DNA from: Eutypa lata
Taxonomy: Eukaryota > Ascomycota > Sordariomycetes > Xylariales > Diatrypaceae
Assembly: GCA_022661535.1 (NCBI GenBank)
Contig: JAKULF010000016.1
Span: 372,001 to 436,000 of the forward strand
Length of the DNA stretch: 64,000 nt
Reading direction: 5' to 3'
Positions 30,967-44,000 of this stretch are shown here, one piece after another. Numbering within the stretch: position 1 is the stretch's first letter; every line of letters begins with the position of its first letter. A program made the translations under genes and the position numbers. The notes under the pieces were generated by a model. That model was not told the DNA's origin and ran no database searches. It worked only from the letters and a program-made list of their open reading frames with translations.

Positions 30967-33694
30967 TCGTCTGTTACTCTCTTAACTAGACTTCAAGATT
31001 TAATTCAATTATTACTCCTTAAAGGGATGATAGTATCGTATCTTCTTAGCTTGGAAATAGGATCTGGAACTAATGTTAAGAGAAAGTGGAACTCGAAGGG
31101 AGCTCCAGGGCGCAAATCAAATAAATTGGTAGTGTAGTTAAGTAGAGATGCAGGCTTTTGAGAGGTTGAGAGAAAAAGATGGACTGGGACCTGGACTCGA
31201 CCGATTGATTTAACGAGCGCCTGCCCCCCGATCTTTGACTGTATGTAGGTTCCTTGGCCCCTAAAAAAGCTAGGGCTGCTTAGGTAGGGTACTAACGAGG
31301 CAAGTGAAACAGGTACGTGTAGGATATGTAGGTACTTGCGTAGTATGATTGTGGCTGTGGCTTGACCTTGGGGAACTGGAAGATAGTAGAACGTTTATCA
31401 CGTGATTTAACAATTTCTCCCTAACATCCAAACTGGCACGACTGGAGATCGAGAGCCGAAGGTACCAGAGCTTCCATGCATTTAACGTCGCCCTGTCCTG
31501 CACCTGCATCCATTTGGAGACGACCTAGCGGAGCTTTAGCCGGGTAACCATCCCTAACCAATCACATTATTTTCTATTCGGCTCGAAGATGAAAACCGTC
31601 CGACTTTCAAGGGGCAGCTGCATCCACTGTACGAAGTACCTACGTACCTTATCCTGAGACACTTTAAATGATTCACGTGATAGGGCGTTTTAATCGTGAG
31701 GGAATTTAGTAACACAGTGCTTCGATCTCCACTGCAACGCGTCTTCTCCCAACCACCTAATTTTCTTGTCCCTGTCGCCCCTCCATGGCCATGTTACTCA
31801 CACCAGCACGCTCATCATTTAAATGATCTATTAGTTATTGTGACATAACTTTTTTGATATAGAAAACATTTTCAAATTGCGACTACGTATGGTCTCGATG
31901 AACTAGAGGTTAGCTTGATTTGCCTTGCAACATAGTATCGAAGTACTCTAGATGTAAACCGACGCGGTAATCTGCAGATATTTCAAATGTTTTCGTTTGC
32001 TTTGGGGTTGCGATGCACCAATCAGCGATCTTCCCTGGATTTAATTCACACGACAGGGTTCATGTCTCTATCTCTATCTAGCAATCCATTCGAATGCTTC
32101 TTCATTGGCTTGCCTATCCAATTGAATATACCTACCTATGTAGCTAGAGAGTACATAGGCAGCCAGTGCAAATCTGGATATGTTTGACAATCTAGCAAAA
32201 GCTGTGAAGCCAGACCTCACTGCTGGAAGCGAAAATGTTTAGATGCTACGCCAATCAACGAGCTCAATTCTCGAGATACCCCAACCTCCTTTAATTCGAG
32301 TATGACTCACATGTTTCACTACCAGATCCCCAATGCAACGAGTCCACACCCTTTCGTAATCTGTATGCTAAGTTAGGTAGTAATGTGGCTGCCACCATCG
32401 GGAAGTCAGTCTGGTTCCTGAATTAGGCAAGGGGGGCAGCTGGGGGTTTGCTCCGCATAGGCATGCATCTTCTATCATAAATCTGCAATGTCTGTCACCA
32501 TCTCTGCTACCCCCATCTTGTACAACCAACGATGCATGCAGCAAAGTATGTACCAACCTATGAAGTAAGTATGCATGGCAAAACGACAATGATATATCCT
32601 TTTACACGGTTTTCTTTTGTCTAGTGATGAACATCCGAAAGGAGGCATAAGTATTCTGTTGTTCCTTGCATTGCCGCGATAGGCCTCTTACATACACACA
32701 CATACACACACACACACACACATACATGGGTAACATGTGGGATGGTTCCATTGTCGTCTGTCCTTCACAGACCAGATAGATTGGCTGGCTGGCGCTGGGC
32801 TAGAAGAAGTTTGAACTATCATTTCTAGCAATCCATGCCAATGCCCATTAGAACGGATATGGCAGGGCAGCAGGGATGAACCCCTGTTGGCTACCGCAAA
32901 AAACCACTTTACACGGTGTCGCGTTCCCCATCCCACTTTCGCGCTCTCCGTTCTTTCCCCCCCACCTAAAATCTCAATTTCATCATTCAAACCGTATCGA
33001 GCGTCTCAAGTTGCTAGGCAACCAAGGCAACCATCGCTATATCGAGTGAATGATAGGCGTGTTCTTCCCTGCCGGTCTTGGTATAGAAAGGCGGCCCGAG
33101 TTAGCTTCATGCAAGCACTTAAAAGATGGGCCGTCTCCGTTTGTCGTGAGGCTTCTTTTTTTGTTTTGTGTATGTTGCTTTTTCCTTCATGTACTGACTA
33201 TGTAGAGGCCACAACTCCTCAACAAACAGTATCGATATCTATATGCAAACCCCCTCTTTAGTTCGCATTTCTTCTTTTGATAGAGATATCCATTGGCTCT
33301 CTTTGGTTCATTCTCTTGTCGCTATCAAGCCCATTCATCCTTAGCCTGCCACTGTTCAGCACGGTTGTCCCCTCCCTCTGCCTAAGTTCCCCGCCTCGCT
33401 AAGTATCCTTGATTGACAGCCTGATGTGATCTCCCATACTATATACCACGTTCCTGGAGCTTTATTCAGGAGGGCTGACATATAATTCCCTTACCTCTTC
33501 TCACCGACTTTCACGAGAAGCCTGTTCATGACTCACTAGCCCTATTACATCTCCAAGCGCTCGCTTCACTCTCCTACCTTTAAGCCAGCACAAATTGAAG
33601 TGTTTCCTCCGTGCAGTGCTGCTTGATAATTCTCAGCCGGTCTAATTCTCGCTCCCGTTGTGTTCATCAGCTTGCCTCACTAGGCAGAATCACC
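30967..33694. other. Gene-poor stretch with CA microsatellite
   Basis: No supportable gene. A CA-rich microsatellite (ACACACACACACAC with TACATA interruptions) lies at 32691-32725. The last 500 bp are pyrimidine-rich and probably the promoter and leader of the gene at 33695. Confidence 0.55.
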
Positions 33695-34632
33695 ATGTCC
33701 TCGAATACGGATAATGCCATGACAAGGTTCCTGTTTGCTATTCTGCGGCAGAAGAACCTGAAAGATGTAAGCAAATGATAAACCCCTCAGCCATCGAGTA
33801 TAGAAGAATATGGAAATCTAATTGGTTGCAGATTGATTGGAATAAGGTTGCTCATGACCCAATACTGTCCCAGGAGATCACCAATGGGCATGCCGCTCGA
33901 ATGCGGTACTCACGGTTCCGCTCGGCCATGCTAGGTCTTGAGCCCACCCGGCGCAATAGAACAGGACCACCCAAGTCTCGAGTCACGAAATCCAAGAAAG
34001 ACCCGAAGGCGAAGAGGGATGGAAGCATGAAACCTGAATCGCCTGTGGCCACTCCCGCTCCGCAAGAACCAACTGAAACATCTGCCCCGAAGATCAAGCA
34101 AGAGAGTTTGCAACGCAGCTTGGGAAGCCATCAGGAACCCCGACTAGAAACCCGACTGGATAACCGACTAGAGAATCGACTAGAAAACCGACTGGAGAAT
34201 CGCCTGGAGAATCGTCTAGAGAATCGGCTCACCCCGGGCTTCACTCCAGGCCTTACTCCAGGTCCCATGCCCGCGCCTTCACCAAGCGTAGCGTCCTCTC
34301 ATACGATGCAAGCGCGCCTGCTCACTCCATGTAGCGACACAGATGTTTTCGGTTCCGCTATGAGAACCAGTCCTGCCAGCGACCTAATCAGCTCTCAACC
34401 TCCTTCCTTCGACTTCTCCCAGCCACCCTGTCCCTCCCACGACGAATGCGGCTGGCACCCGGCCATGGCCTACGCCCCTTTCTCCAACCCCTACGTATTT
34501 GATGATTTTACATCCGCCCATCAGCATCTGCACCACCAGCATGACCACTTTGGGGTTCAGCTTCCTTCTATCGAGACCGACGGGGATATGAACGTAGATG
34601 TGAAGCATGAGAGTTGGGATAATGGCATATAA
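33695..34632 (+). CDS. Myb-like DNA-binding protein with RLEN repeats, 290 aa
   Basis: Two exons: 33695-33766 and 33832-34632, with a 65-bp intron (GTAAGC...TTGCAG, branch TCTAAT). The N terminus reads AMTRFLFAILRQKNLKD then IDWNKVAHD and RMRYSRFRSAMLG. This is the layout of the fungal Myb-like domain, and the intron sits at the same codon as in the gene at 39846. The middle is basic (PKSRVTKSKKDPKAKR), carries a SUMO-like IKQE, and then seven RL-[ED]-[NT] tetrapeptides. The C-terminal half is rich in Pro, Ser and His, typical of an unstructured regulatory tail. ATG 33695 (CACCATG) is the only good start. Likely a nuclear regulator; the target is unknown. Confidence 0.82.
34141..34230 (+). 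repeat. 12-bp coding minisatellite (RLEN tetrapeptide)
   Basis: Seven in-frame units of 12 bp (pattern CGN CTN GAR AAY) encode repeated Arg-Leu-Glu/Asp-Asn/Thr. Arg and Leu codons differ from unit to unit while the amino acids stay the same. Confidence 0.9.
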
Positions 34633-37600
34633 CCATGGGCGGCGGATGACACAGGGCAAATTGGATTCCATTCATCTTTGTTATGCATGGCAGGGCTGAG
34701 ATGGGTATTTTGGCAGCACTCGGGATTTTTGCTGCTTGCACCCATACCTGGAGAATTATGAGATTGGCGTTCTAGGCAATTGGGGGCTAGCATGAGGGCG
34801 GTAGTCGAACCAAGGGTTCGTCTCAAAACGGGACATGTCTGTTACAATATCACTATACCCATCACATAATACTAAACTTTTCTCACGCTTATTATTGGCC
34901 GGTTGCATTGGAAGTGAGAACGTTTCTGTATTACCATTATGTTCGCTGCTTTCATAATATCGCTGTGTACCAATCAGCCTTATGAAAAGTGAGGGGGACG
35001 ACTTAGAACTCGACCCCTGTCAAAAAAAAACCCCAGTTCATGAACTTCCTCTGGCTTTTAGAGAATCGGTGCTTGCAGCTTATTGTGTGGCCACTCACTT
35101 AGTTTGGTCAGCCTTTGAGATGTGAATAGAGCCCACCAAGTAAGTAAATGAGAACCCCGCTACCCAAGACGTCATCGACCAAATCATCAATTCAATGTGT
35201 CTTAGAATGGGCATTTCAAGGCTGGAGTTATGGTGGGAATCCACTTGGTTGCCCTGCCCTTCGGCAGCAATCCAATGCTCTGCAGCGGATGACTTAGTGA
35301 TGAACTGCAGCCCTAGCATTCCGCCCACACTAGATATATTCACCATGCAACCAACGCTCCAGATCAAGGCGGTGGTGCACTCGCACTCAACGGAGGTGTA
35401 CTGTAGAATTAGTGATGGTGGTAGCTTATACCTGGATGCTACATGCAGCCTCCATACGCACAGTAGAAACTCAATAACGGCCACACTGCGTCACGTTCCA
35501 ATGGCCTAGAGAGAGCATCCTGCGTGAAACTATTAACTATCTACCCACCTACCTACCTAAGCAGTTCTCATGGTTCCAAGGAACCCTGTGATAGATAAGG
35601 GAGAGGGGCTGAACTTCACGAGGGGTAACTGGAATTTCGATCTATCATTATATTGCTTCTTCCATTCAAAACGATCCTTGCTACCCCAACTGCCCACAGG
35701 CATCTCATTCTTGGCATGGGTTTGCCCACAAGACGGTTTTCTTTTACTTTTCAATTCTTGTTGCCCTTTTTTTTTTCTTTTTATAAATCCATGTGTGATT
35801 GTGGCTTACCCACGGATGCCGACTCCCTACTTACGCTGACGCCAAGACTGCCGGGGGGTTCAACGGCCTAGACAGTCCAAAACCAATTCTGGCCCCCAAC
35901 CGGACTTTTTCAGCGGATCCTTTTTCGGTGAATATCACTGTTAATGTGATGTTATCGTCATGGCACTATCACTAATACCAGTCTGTCCTGTGTTCCGACG
36001 GTGATGATCATGATGCATGCACTGATTGCCACGGGGAATGTCATGCTCGTTCCGAAGAGCGCGCACGTTTCCAGCGGTGATGCTGGCTTCGATATTGTGA
36101 CGTGATCTAGCCGAAGTCGGGCGGCTGGACTCTCCGGTTGAAGCCAGCCCCGGATTCCAGCAACGCCCATATTCCCTGCTAAAGAACAATAGAGAATGGG
36201 CCGATGTAAGCCGTAGGAAATGGGGGTGCTGGTATTGGAGGCCTACCAATTACAGCTAGCTAGCTTTAGATTTAACTCCTTTGTTCACCAGGACGGTATA
36301 TCAGATATCAATCAATGTTATAGTCCTACGACCGCGTAAGTCCCGGGACCAACCACGGTCCAATCATGGCCCACAAGCCGCTGGCAGCAGACATGATGGC
36401 CAGGCATCCTGCAGTGATTCCCTCCATCATAACGACATCAGTCAAGTTTATGATTACGAACCGGTCACTTTGCGTGTTGTAGGCTATTCGTAAACCGGTC
36501 AACCGATCAACCGAAATGGCAATGAAAAACATGATGTGATGATGCTTATAAGTGGCCTAACGAGATCCCGTTCGTAAGTGGGGACCGGGGAAACCCATCT
36601 CGGGAAGGGCTACGCCGCTGTTCATGGAAATTAACTTGGACGGTGAAAGAAGGTGCATGTGAACTCTGCTGAGAAGTGCATCTCCCTACCCGAGAACTGC
36701 TTCCGAGATCTGGAATGCCAACCAAATAGCAGGAGCAAGTCCTTGAGGCCCACAATAGTGACGTTTCCCATACCCCTTTTCAAGTAGCATGTCAGTTATC
36801 ATAACTTTATACACTGGCTGCTCCAGGGATTCGATATGTTCATGCCATTGAAGACCGGACGGGGGCGGTATCTGCACGTTACCGCATGTGCTGCTCTGGT
36901 GACAGGGCTTGTAGGATGCTCTCCGGCCTCTCCCGTATCAACCTACCTGGACTTTTGATAGTCGGTCTACTGGAATCGGTAGTAGACCCGTTGTTACATC
37001 ACGTTGGCCGATGGTGGTGGTGATGATCCAAGGCAACAGTGGGCTTGGTACTACGTGTGCCACCGTCACCTCTCCTGTGTTCTCCCATAATAGAAACTAA
37101 GTACTCCGTGAGTTGGGACAGCGACATTAACAACAGAGACCTTAGGGGCGATCCACCAGGGAGATAACGTGGGGGTCTCGGAATAGAATATAGAGCATAA
37201 TACTTGGAATAGTAGTGGATATCTAGTTTTTATATATCTTGCATTTATTACTCTGCTGGTTAGAGCTAGTGATTAATTTAGGTTGGATGATTTTACTTTT
37301 GCCTATAGGACTCTAGTATATGCTTCTTTGATGAAGATATGTTGGGGGACACTAAAATATCATGGACAATAAAGGTCGATAAATATTATCTATATATTTG
37401 TATAACGCGACTCAAAGGGAAGATTGAGGATTTAAAATGCTAGATTGGTCACCATCACTCGGTTGCCATGATATCTTTCTTCATAACACTACTGTTATGT
37501 CTGGGAGCAAAATTGAACAACTACTATCAAAGTGAGACGGATTGATAGCTTGTATAAGACTTTTTACCTTAATATTCAGCTAGGCTGAGGTATCTATTAC

Positions 37601-38359
37601 TATAGACCAAGCCTTTGTCGGTAGTCATGGCCGAGGTGTGAATATCTTGGAATTAGGACTTTCTACACAATTCAAAACCAGGCAGAAGCACTCAGGTGTA
37701 GATCATAATTATGAACACAAGGCAGACATAATTCTTGTAATCAAGGCAAGTATCCTTTTCGGTTCTGGGTCACCTTTAGTCCTAGAGGGCTAAGAACAAT
37801 GTAGTTGACGTTAGTAGTCGAACCTCGTTTAGATACCCGAGAGCACCTACTAGAACTGGTGTTCAAAAAATATATTGTTATATTTTATGTGTTATTAATG
37901 GTGGCAGACATGGATCTCTTGAGCAATGATGTCAACGTTGCAAACACTGTGGGAATATTACCCAAGTACATACTGAGTCGAAGAAGCTGTCTGCCTAGCC
38001 ACGTGATTAATGCAACGTTGACCTCCGTGTGGCGTTTTTAAACCGTTGACTAGGCCCTTGAACGTATAGCAATTGCCTTGGGTAGGTACCAGTAAAGGAT
38101 CGCTCTTAGGCCCCAGCCTACACTGGATCCAAACTTAGAATCTGGAACTTCCCACCTCCCACTCCCACCCACACCAACTCGTACCCCCAACCTTCCAGGG
38201 AAAACCATCACCACTTTCTTACCATACCATACCTACATCCGCACTTCTACACAAATCACACAAAATTTCATCAGATTCTAGGCTTCAGTAGCTACTAACT
38301 GACCAGCTCTATCAATCAATACTCCCGCCTACGCACACTCAGTTACGCACACCGAACCA
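34633..38359. other. Gene-poor stretch
   Basis: About 3.7 kb without a gene I can support. Frames of 60-130 codons occur on both strands (for example 35095-35484 minus, 37805-38041 plus) but lack domains, splice continuity or good starts. The final 250 bp are CT-rich, as expected of the promoter of the next gene. Confidence 0.5.
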
Positions 38360-38418
38360 GTAAGTTCATTCCCTGGTCCATTATATCAAGACACTGGCGA
38401 AATACTAATGGACACCAG
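38360..38418 (+). other. 5' UTR intron of the gene at 38432
   Basis: Donor GTAAGT at 38360, branch TACTAAT at about 38403, acceptor CCAG at 38418. The upstream ATG at 38408 lies inside the branch point region, so translation should start at ATG 38432 (CACCATG). Confidence 0.7.
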
Positions 38419-38431
38419 CCAAGCAATCACC

Positions 38432-38953
38432 ATGTCGCCCAAGAAAACTGGCAACGGCAACCTGGGTGATGCTCCTGCCTTCACTGATCGCGACGCCAAG
38501 ATGGCTATACTAGCCCTCAAGCAGCTCCCCCCCACTGCTAAGACTAGTCTGAATTTCCAGGTCTTCGTGTCCGAGTTCGGTCAGAAGGACACGAAGTCAG
38601 CCAAGGAGTGCTTCCGTCAGCTGTGCAAGAAGCATGGATGGTTCGAGGGAGGAGCTGTATGTCTTCCAAATTACTCCAAGTTTTATCACATGTACTAATT
38701 ATGAGTGTAGAACGGTGCTGGCGCTGGCGACTCTGTCACGCCTGCCACACCTACTCCGAAGAAGACGCCTGCGAAGCGTTCTACTGCCAAGAAAGCTCAG
38801 TCTTCTACTGATGGAGACGAGGACGACATCGAGGAGACTCCCACTAAGAGACGCAAGGTCAGCCCTAAGAAGACTCCTGCTCCCAAGGAGGAGATCGAGG
38901 CTGTGTTCAAGGATGAAGAAGAGACGGCCGATCTTCTGAACGGGATCGCTTAG
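38432..38953 (+). CDS. Small Myb-like nuclear protein, 155 aa
   Basis: Two exons: 38432-38656 and 38711-38953, with a 54-bp intron (GTATGT, TACTAAT, GTAG). The N terminus MSPKKTGNGNLGDAPAFTDR leads into a helical domain with AKMAILALKQLP, NFQVFVSEFG and AKECFRQLCKKHGWFEG. That matches the fungal Myb-like domain. The tail is basic with several TPKK/SPKK motifs, as in histone H1-like proteins, a nuclear signal (TKRRKVSPKK) and an acidic end. It should bind chromatin (inference). The gene sits between other members of the same broad family. Confidence 0.83.
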
Positions 38954-39845
38954 GTCTAAATCTTACACTTAGACATCATATTGGTTGTCTACGAGATGAA
39001 ACAACGGGATGACAGTTGTCGTTGGCTTCAGGTTTCATAGGACATAGAAACAGTCCACATTAGCTATCAGAGAGATACACATTAGGGACAAAGAATCCAG
39101 CGCAAGGCCTCTAAGCCACTTGCCTCAGTCTTTGATATTTTGCACCTGCCTACATTGGTTGTCTGTGAATGGTCCCCCTTTGGTTCTTATTATCAAGTTT
39201 CTAACGTGCTTAGTCTGTAAAAGAGAGAATCTCACCAAAGAGAAAAGACACCTTTGAACGGAGCTGAGATTTGATGGCGACAGTTTATGTCCTAGAAATA
39301 AATAGTCATGTCTATCATGTAGCAACCTTCCATAATCTGACAATATAACTGTGGAATATCACCGTCAAACTTCAATTCCTAAAAGCACCCCCAATGTGTA
39401 ATTGCCCCCAAGCCTTGCAAACTCTCTAGCAACTATCTATTCACTACAGTATCTAAAGCTCCGGCCACTGTCACGTAACTTCCAAGAGTTGCGTGTCGCG
39501 TATTACGAGCTTGACCACTAGTCCGGATAGCACTTCCTACCTCGGCCTGCCTCGGTGATGGTGTGGTAGGAAAGGACGATCTCAACACCGCATACGGGCA
39601 ACTACCTACTTGCATAACGCGTGCGCCCAACCTATTAGGACAACTTCCTTAATCTACTTAAGTAGTCACTCAGTACTTAAAGGATTTCTTCTCCCACACC
39701 AAACCCGACAACTCTCTGTCTCTTCCACACTCAACACTCTTCCTTCATCACCATTCTACCAGACCAAGCAAGTACGGTATCATCACCAACATCATTCTAC
39801 TTCACTATCATCATCAATAATCACTTCTATCAATCCATCTTCAAG
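38954..39845. other. Intergenic region with pyrimidine-rich promoter
   Basis: 3' flank of the 155-aa gene and the promoter of the gene at 39846. The last 170 bp are C/T-rich with TCATCACCA-type triplets, typical of strong fungal promoters or leaders. No gene. Confidence 0.6.
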
Positions 39846-40983
39846 ATGCCTTCCATCGATACCGAATCTCAATTCAAGTTCTTGATCGCTTGCATCAAGC
39901 ATTCCCAAGCCGGCAAGGTACGTGTAGCCAATCTATCAATCCCAATTAATGACTCCATACTGACAGCTCTTCTCAATAGGTTGACTTCACCGAGGTTGCC
40001 AAGGAGTGCAGCATCGTCACCAAAGGCGCCGCGTAAGTATCCCCAGATCTACATTCACTTCTATACATACACCCCCCACCCTTCCACCAAGACACTAGGC
40101 AACCAATCACTAACCCAAGAACAGCGCCAAGCGATACGAGCGCCTCATGAAGCAGCACGGCATCGCGCCCACGGGCAACACGGGCGGCGGCTCGGGCGTC
40201 AAGAAGGAGGCCAAGGACCCGAGCAAGGAGGCGACCAAGAGCCGCAAGAAGCGCAAGCTCGACAAGGTCGAGGACGACGTCGGCGACGTCGACGAGCCCA
40301 TCAAAGGTGAAGTGAAAAACGAAGATGCAACCACCACTGCCGTGAAATCCGAACTCGACAAGAGCGAGGCGGCGGCGGGCGTGAAACGTGAATCCGTGAA
40401 AGTAGAGCAGCAGAGCAGCAGCAGCAGCGGCCTTGGTCTTGGTGTGGTCCCCGTTTCCACTGCCGTACCTGCTGCGGCCCCACCTGGCACGTCGTCGTCA
40501 GTGTCGTCTTCGTCGTTGGCAGGTGCGACTAATTCGCAGAACAACGATGATGACGATGATGACGAGGTCCTCATTGTGAGCGCTACTGATAGACCTGATA
40601 ACAATGCCAATGTTCCAGGTTTTGGCAGCGGCAGTACTAACCATCAGAATCAACATCTCCACCACCACCATAGCCATGCTCATGCTCACGCCCACCCGCA
40701 CTCGCCTATGCCTATGCCTAACGGGATTCCCGGCATCCACTCATTTGATTACGGTACTAACATGGGCTTTCCACCACAGACACCTCCTCCGATGATGTCC
40801 AGGGCGACGAGTAACTCCTTCCCGTACGGCTTCAACACTAGTCCCTGGTTTCACCCCCATGACAACACGGCTGCTTATGGTCACTTCTGGCAAGGAATGA
40901 GTACCCCAGAACCCCAACATCAACATCAACACCAACAACAACAGCACAATGGAAGTGATCATGGCACAGGAATGGATGGATGA
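39846..40983 (+). CDS. Myb-like DNA-binding protein with poly-His/Gln tail, 327 aa
   Basis: Three exons: 39846-39917, 39980-40032 and 40125-40983. The Myb-like domain is split over all three: SQFKFLIACIKHSQAGK, then VDFTEVAKECSIVTKGAA, then AKRYERLMKQHG. A basic nuclear signal (KSRKKRKL) follows. The rest is low complexity: two likely SUMO sites (VKNE, VKRE), Ser runs, an acidic DDDDDDE stretch, a His/Ala alternation (HHHHSHAHAHAHPH), and a Gln/His run near the end. The protein is probably a nuclear regulator. A clean intron lies in the 3' UTR at 41015-41077. The first intron position matches that of the gene at 33695. Confidence 0.83.
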
Positions 40984-41014
40984 AACATGTTGCTAGTGCT
41001 ATCTGGTGCGACCA

Positions 41015-41077
41015 GTAAGTTCAATTATTCGGAGAAATCGCTTGGTGCTCCATGCTAACCTGTCTTCTGCACTCTAG
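41015..41077 (+). other. 3' UTR intron of the gene at 39846
   Basis: Donor GTAAGT, branch TGCTAAC, acceptor CTCTAG, 63 bp. It starts 31 bp after the stop codon. Confidence 0.7.
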
Positions 41078-44000
41078 GGTTTCCTGAATATTCTAGGTGG
41101 ATTTAGTCTTGAAGCTACACGAAGGAGAGACGGAGGGTTTATTGCTTGCTATCACTAAGATTCACATTTCCTACATCTCGAGGGGTATTTCACATTGGCC
41201 ATCGCCAAATTACGTTTATACCATCAATACCAACATTTATATCCCCACTTGCAGCTCTTATCTACGTGATATGGTGCAGAAAACTAAGCCCTTGACTCGA
41301 GTAGTTCGGTTGCCTAAATGAAGCCCTCGTAGATATTATGTTCGCATGTCTGCCACCACCGTACAACATGGTTCGTATGTATGATATCGTGGTATTGCAA
41401 GAGAGAGAGGTGTTACGTGCCTGGCCTCCACATACAGCCTAATGTGGTTTCGATACCGGACGATCTACGTTATGTCGCCCTGTCGACCTTTGTACGTAGA
41501 TTCCTAGTCATTAAGACGTCGCCACACAACACTTTCCATTCATTCTCCTCTCCTGATCACGGCTTTGTGGTGACTAGATGTATCTAGCCTTGATACCCTA
41601 CTTCATTGCAGTACTCGGACTTGCGACGGTCAGATTGAGCAAGGATGCGCAACCAATACAGGATTAAAGCGACATTTATGTTAGATTAAGGCGTTGAAAT
41701 ATAGGAAAATGGGCTTGATTGACCAAAAGTTAGCAACTCCTACCGGGGGATGCCACCTGCCTGTATGTATATAAAGTAAACTACGATAGTTTCCACAGAG
41801 CGCCCTCAACGTGATGTTTGGCCGTTCAGCATTAGAAAAGAAGCCATCTCCATCTCGTACGTTCATGGTATGTAATCCCCGTGTATCCTATAGTTGACCT
41901 ACAGCCTCGTCGCCTTTCAGCCGTCCAACTTAGAACACTGAATGGCCGTGTTCTCCGCGGCAGAGAAGTACTACACTCTACAATGATGAATTTCCTATAC
42001 GTGAGAAAGCTCCCATGTAGCAAAACATATGTTGAATGACTGTATATCGCAAGAGTTACGTAGTTATTCCTCGCGTGCTGTCCAACCCAGCAGATTGCCG
42101 TGATGAGAACCCTCTCGAAGACGGCGCAAATGATTCTACATCTAGACATCGCGAAATAAATACCAGCGTAATCTAAGCATCGTGCCACACCCCTCAATTA
42201 ATTGTTCACCCAGGAGCATCGTGATCCCACGCAAGAAACAATTACCAGTACTGGGGCCAATGAGGGCGTGTTCGCCTGCATGTACTCGTAGTCTACGGTG
42301 CTTTCTTGCCTCCAAATCAATGTCATCTACGCAGCATATCGTGATTTCACAAGAGGTAGCAGCTTTGACTTCCAGATAATACATTAGAAATTCATTTGAG
42401 GTTACGTACAGTGATACATGACCAAATGCAATAGGCATTCTCGCAATAATGCATCGCCGTTTACACTCAGCCGCGAGGTCGTGCTAATTACAGATTGCTT
42501 CATCAACTAAAAGTATCTCCCGAATACCACCAACATATCTACGGTCAAGGGCGCAAGAAACACAGGTTCAACGGAGCCCTCCCAACTACGGTCTTGGTTC
42601 GAGACCTTGGAATACCGTTACCTTGGGTGGCAAGCGAGCAAGCATTACGAACGATACATTGATACTGGCCTCGAGGCGCCCTTGGGAGATATACAGTTAA
42701 CGGTTAGAACCACCAAATTGAAGGTGACATGTCATAGGAACGAGATATATTGGATATATATCTACGTAAATTAAAGTACAGTTCCTATCCTAGCATTCCT
42801 CATACTGCCTATGACAAAGTCTGTGATAATCGCTTGGAGGAGGTCCCCTAGGATCAAATACTACTCCTACAGCCAGTGCATCTAGTGTTACTTAATTAGC
42901 CTACATAAAGAGACCCATTTGCATTTCAGCCAGCGTCCAAAATTCGGCATGCAGTGCACGCATGCCCACGGACTTGGGTTCTCTCGCCAGAGTCCAAAGG
43001 TTACGTCATCCGCTCCTTCCTTCTACGCATCTCAAGGTAGGGAGCAAAGGTTCCGCGGGAGAATCAGTGTGCCTCACCACATGGCCCGATTAGGTAAAGG
43101 CTGATTAAGGTGTTACTGATTGTAGGTAATTGCAAGATCAGTAAAATCGAATCACAGACCCACTCTACTTTCTGGCTGCAAGTGATGCAGAATCTAAGAT
43201 CACGACACGGAATGACTAATGACAGAGAACAAAGAAAAGTACCGTGTGACCTCGCTAAGGGACCTGCAGTTGAAGAACTAGTGTAGAATTTGACTACATA
43301 CAGGGGGGGCAGTATGATGTACTTAAATTAGGTAATTAGGTAATGCGTGACTTTTTCGCGTTGGTGGGCAGGTGGGCCGGCTGCTGCTGCTGCTGCCTAA
43401 TTTGCAAGGCACCCAGAGGTTGATGATTGATGTGTGGTGCATCCCCGGAAACCATATCTCGAATCCGGTTGCTTGTCCCTGGCTCCCGCTCCAGGGGCGC
43501 CGTTGGCACTAAAAAATCCCAATTGCGCGGGGCGTTCGAGACAACAGCCGGGTGGTCCCGCGATCTGATCGCCAAGGATCTGACAGGTGGAACATCGAGT
43601 GGGGAGATCGCAACTGCCGCAACGCCAAAAATCGCGTCGCACTGGAGATTTAGTGGGTCCAGGCAGCACTCGATGTGGAGTTACGCGCTAATTTTGACTG
43701 CATGCCATTTGAGCCGCATCGATACGCGATGATGGCGAGTTGGTACTTGTGTTAATTGACGTGGAATACCACCGGCATATGGCCAACTAATATGATATGA
43801 CCATATTTATCCTCCTCAATGCTCATTATCTGAAGGCATATTGGCAATTGTAATTGCTGCAATCCTCTATCTGTATTCTTATCTTAACTACGTAGTGATG
43901 CAAGGTCTTGTGCATCTAAGCATGTAAGTGATGCAGGCTAGCTAAATATTAAAAACTTTTCGGTGCATATTGGGAATTGTGATAATACTGGCTGGTGGGC

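Noticed and set aside
38408..38431. Upstream ATG for the 155-aa gene
   Set aside because: It lies in the branch-point region of a clear 5' UTR intron; ATG 38432 has a better context.
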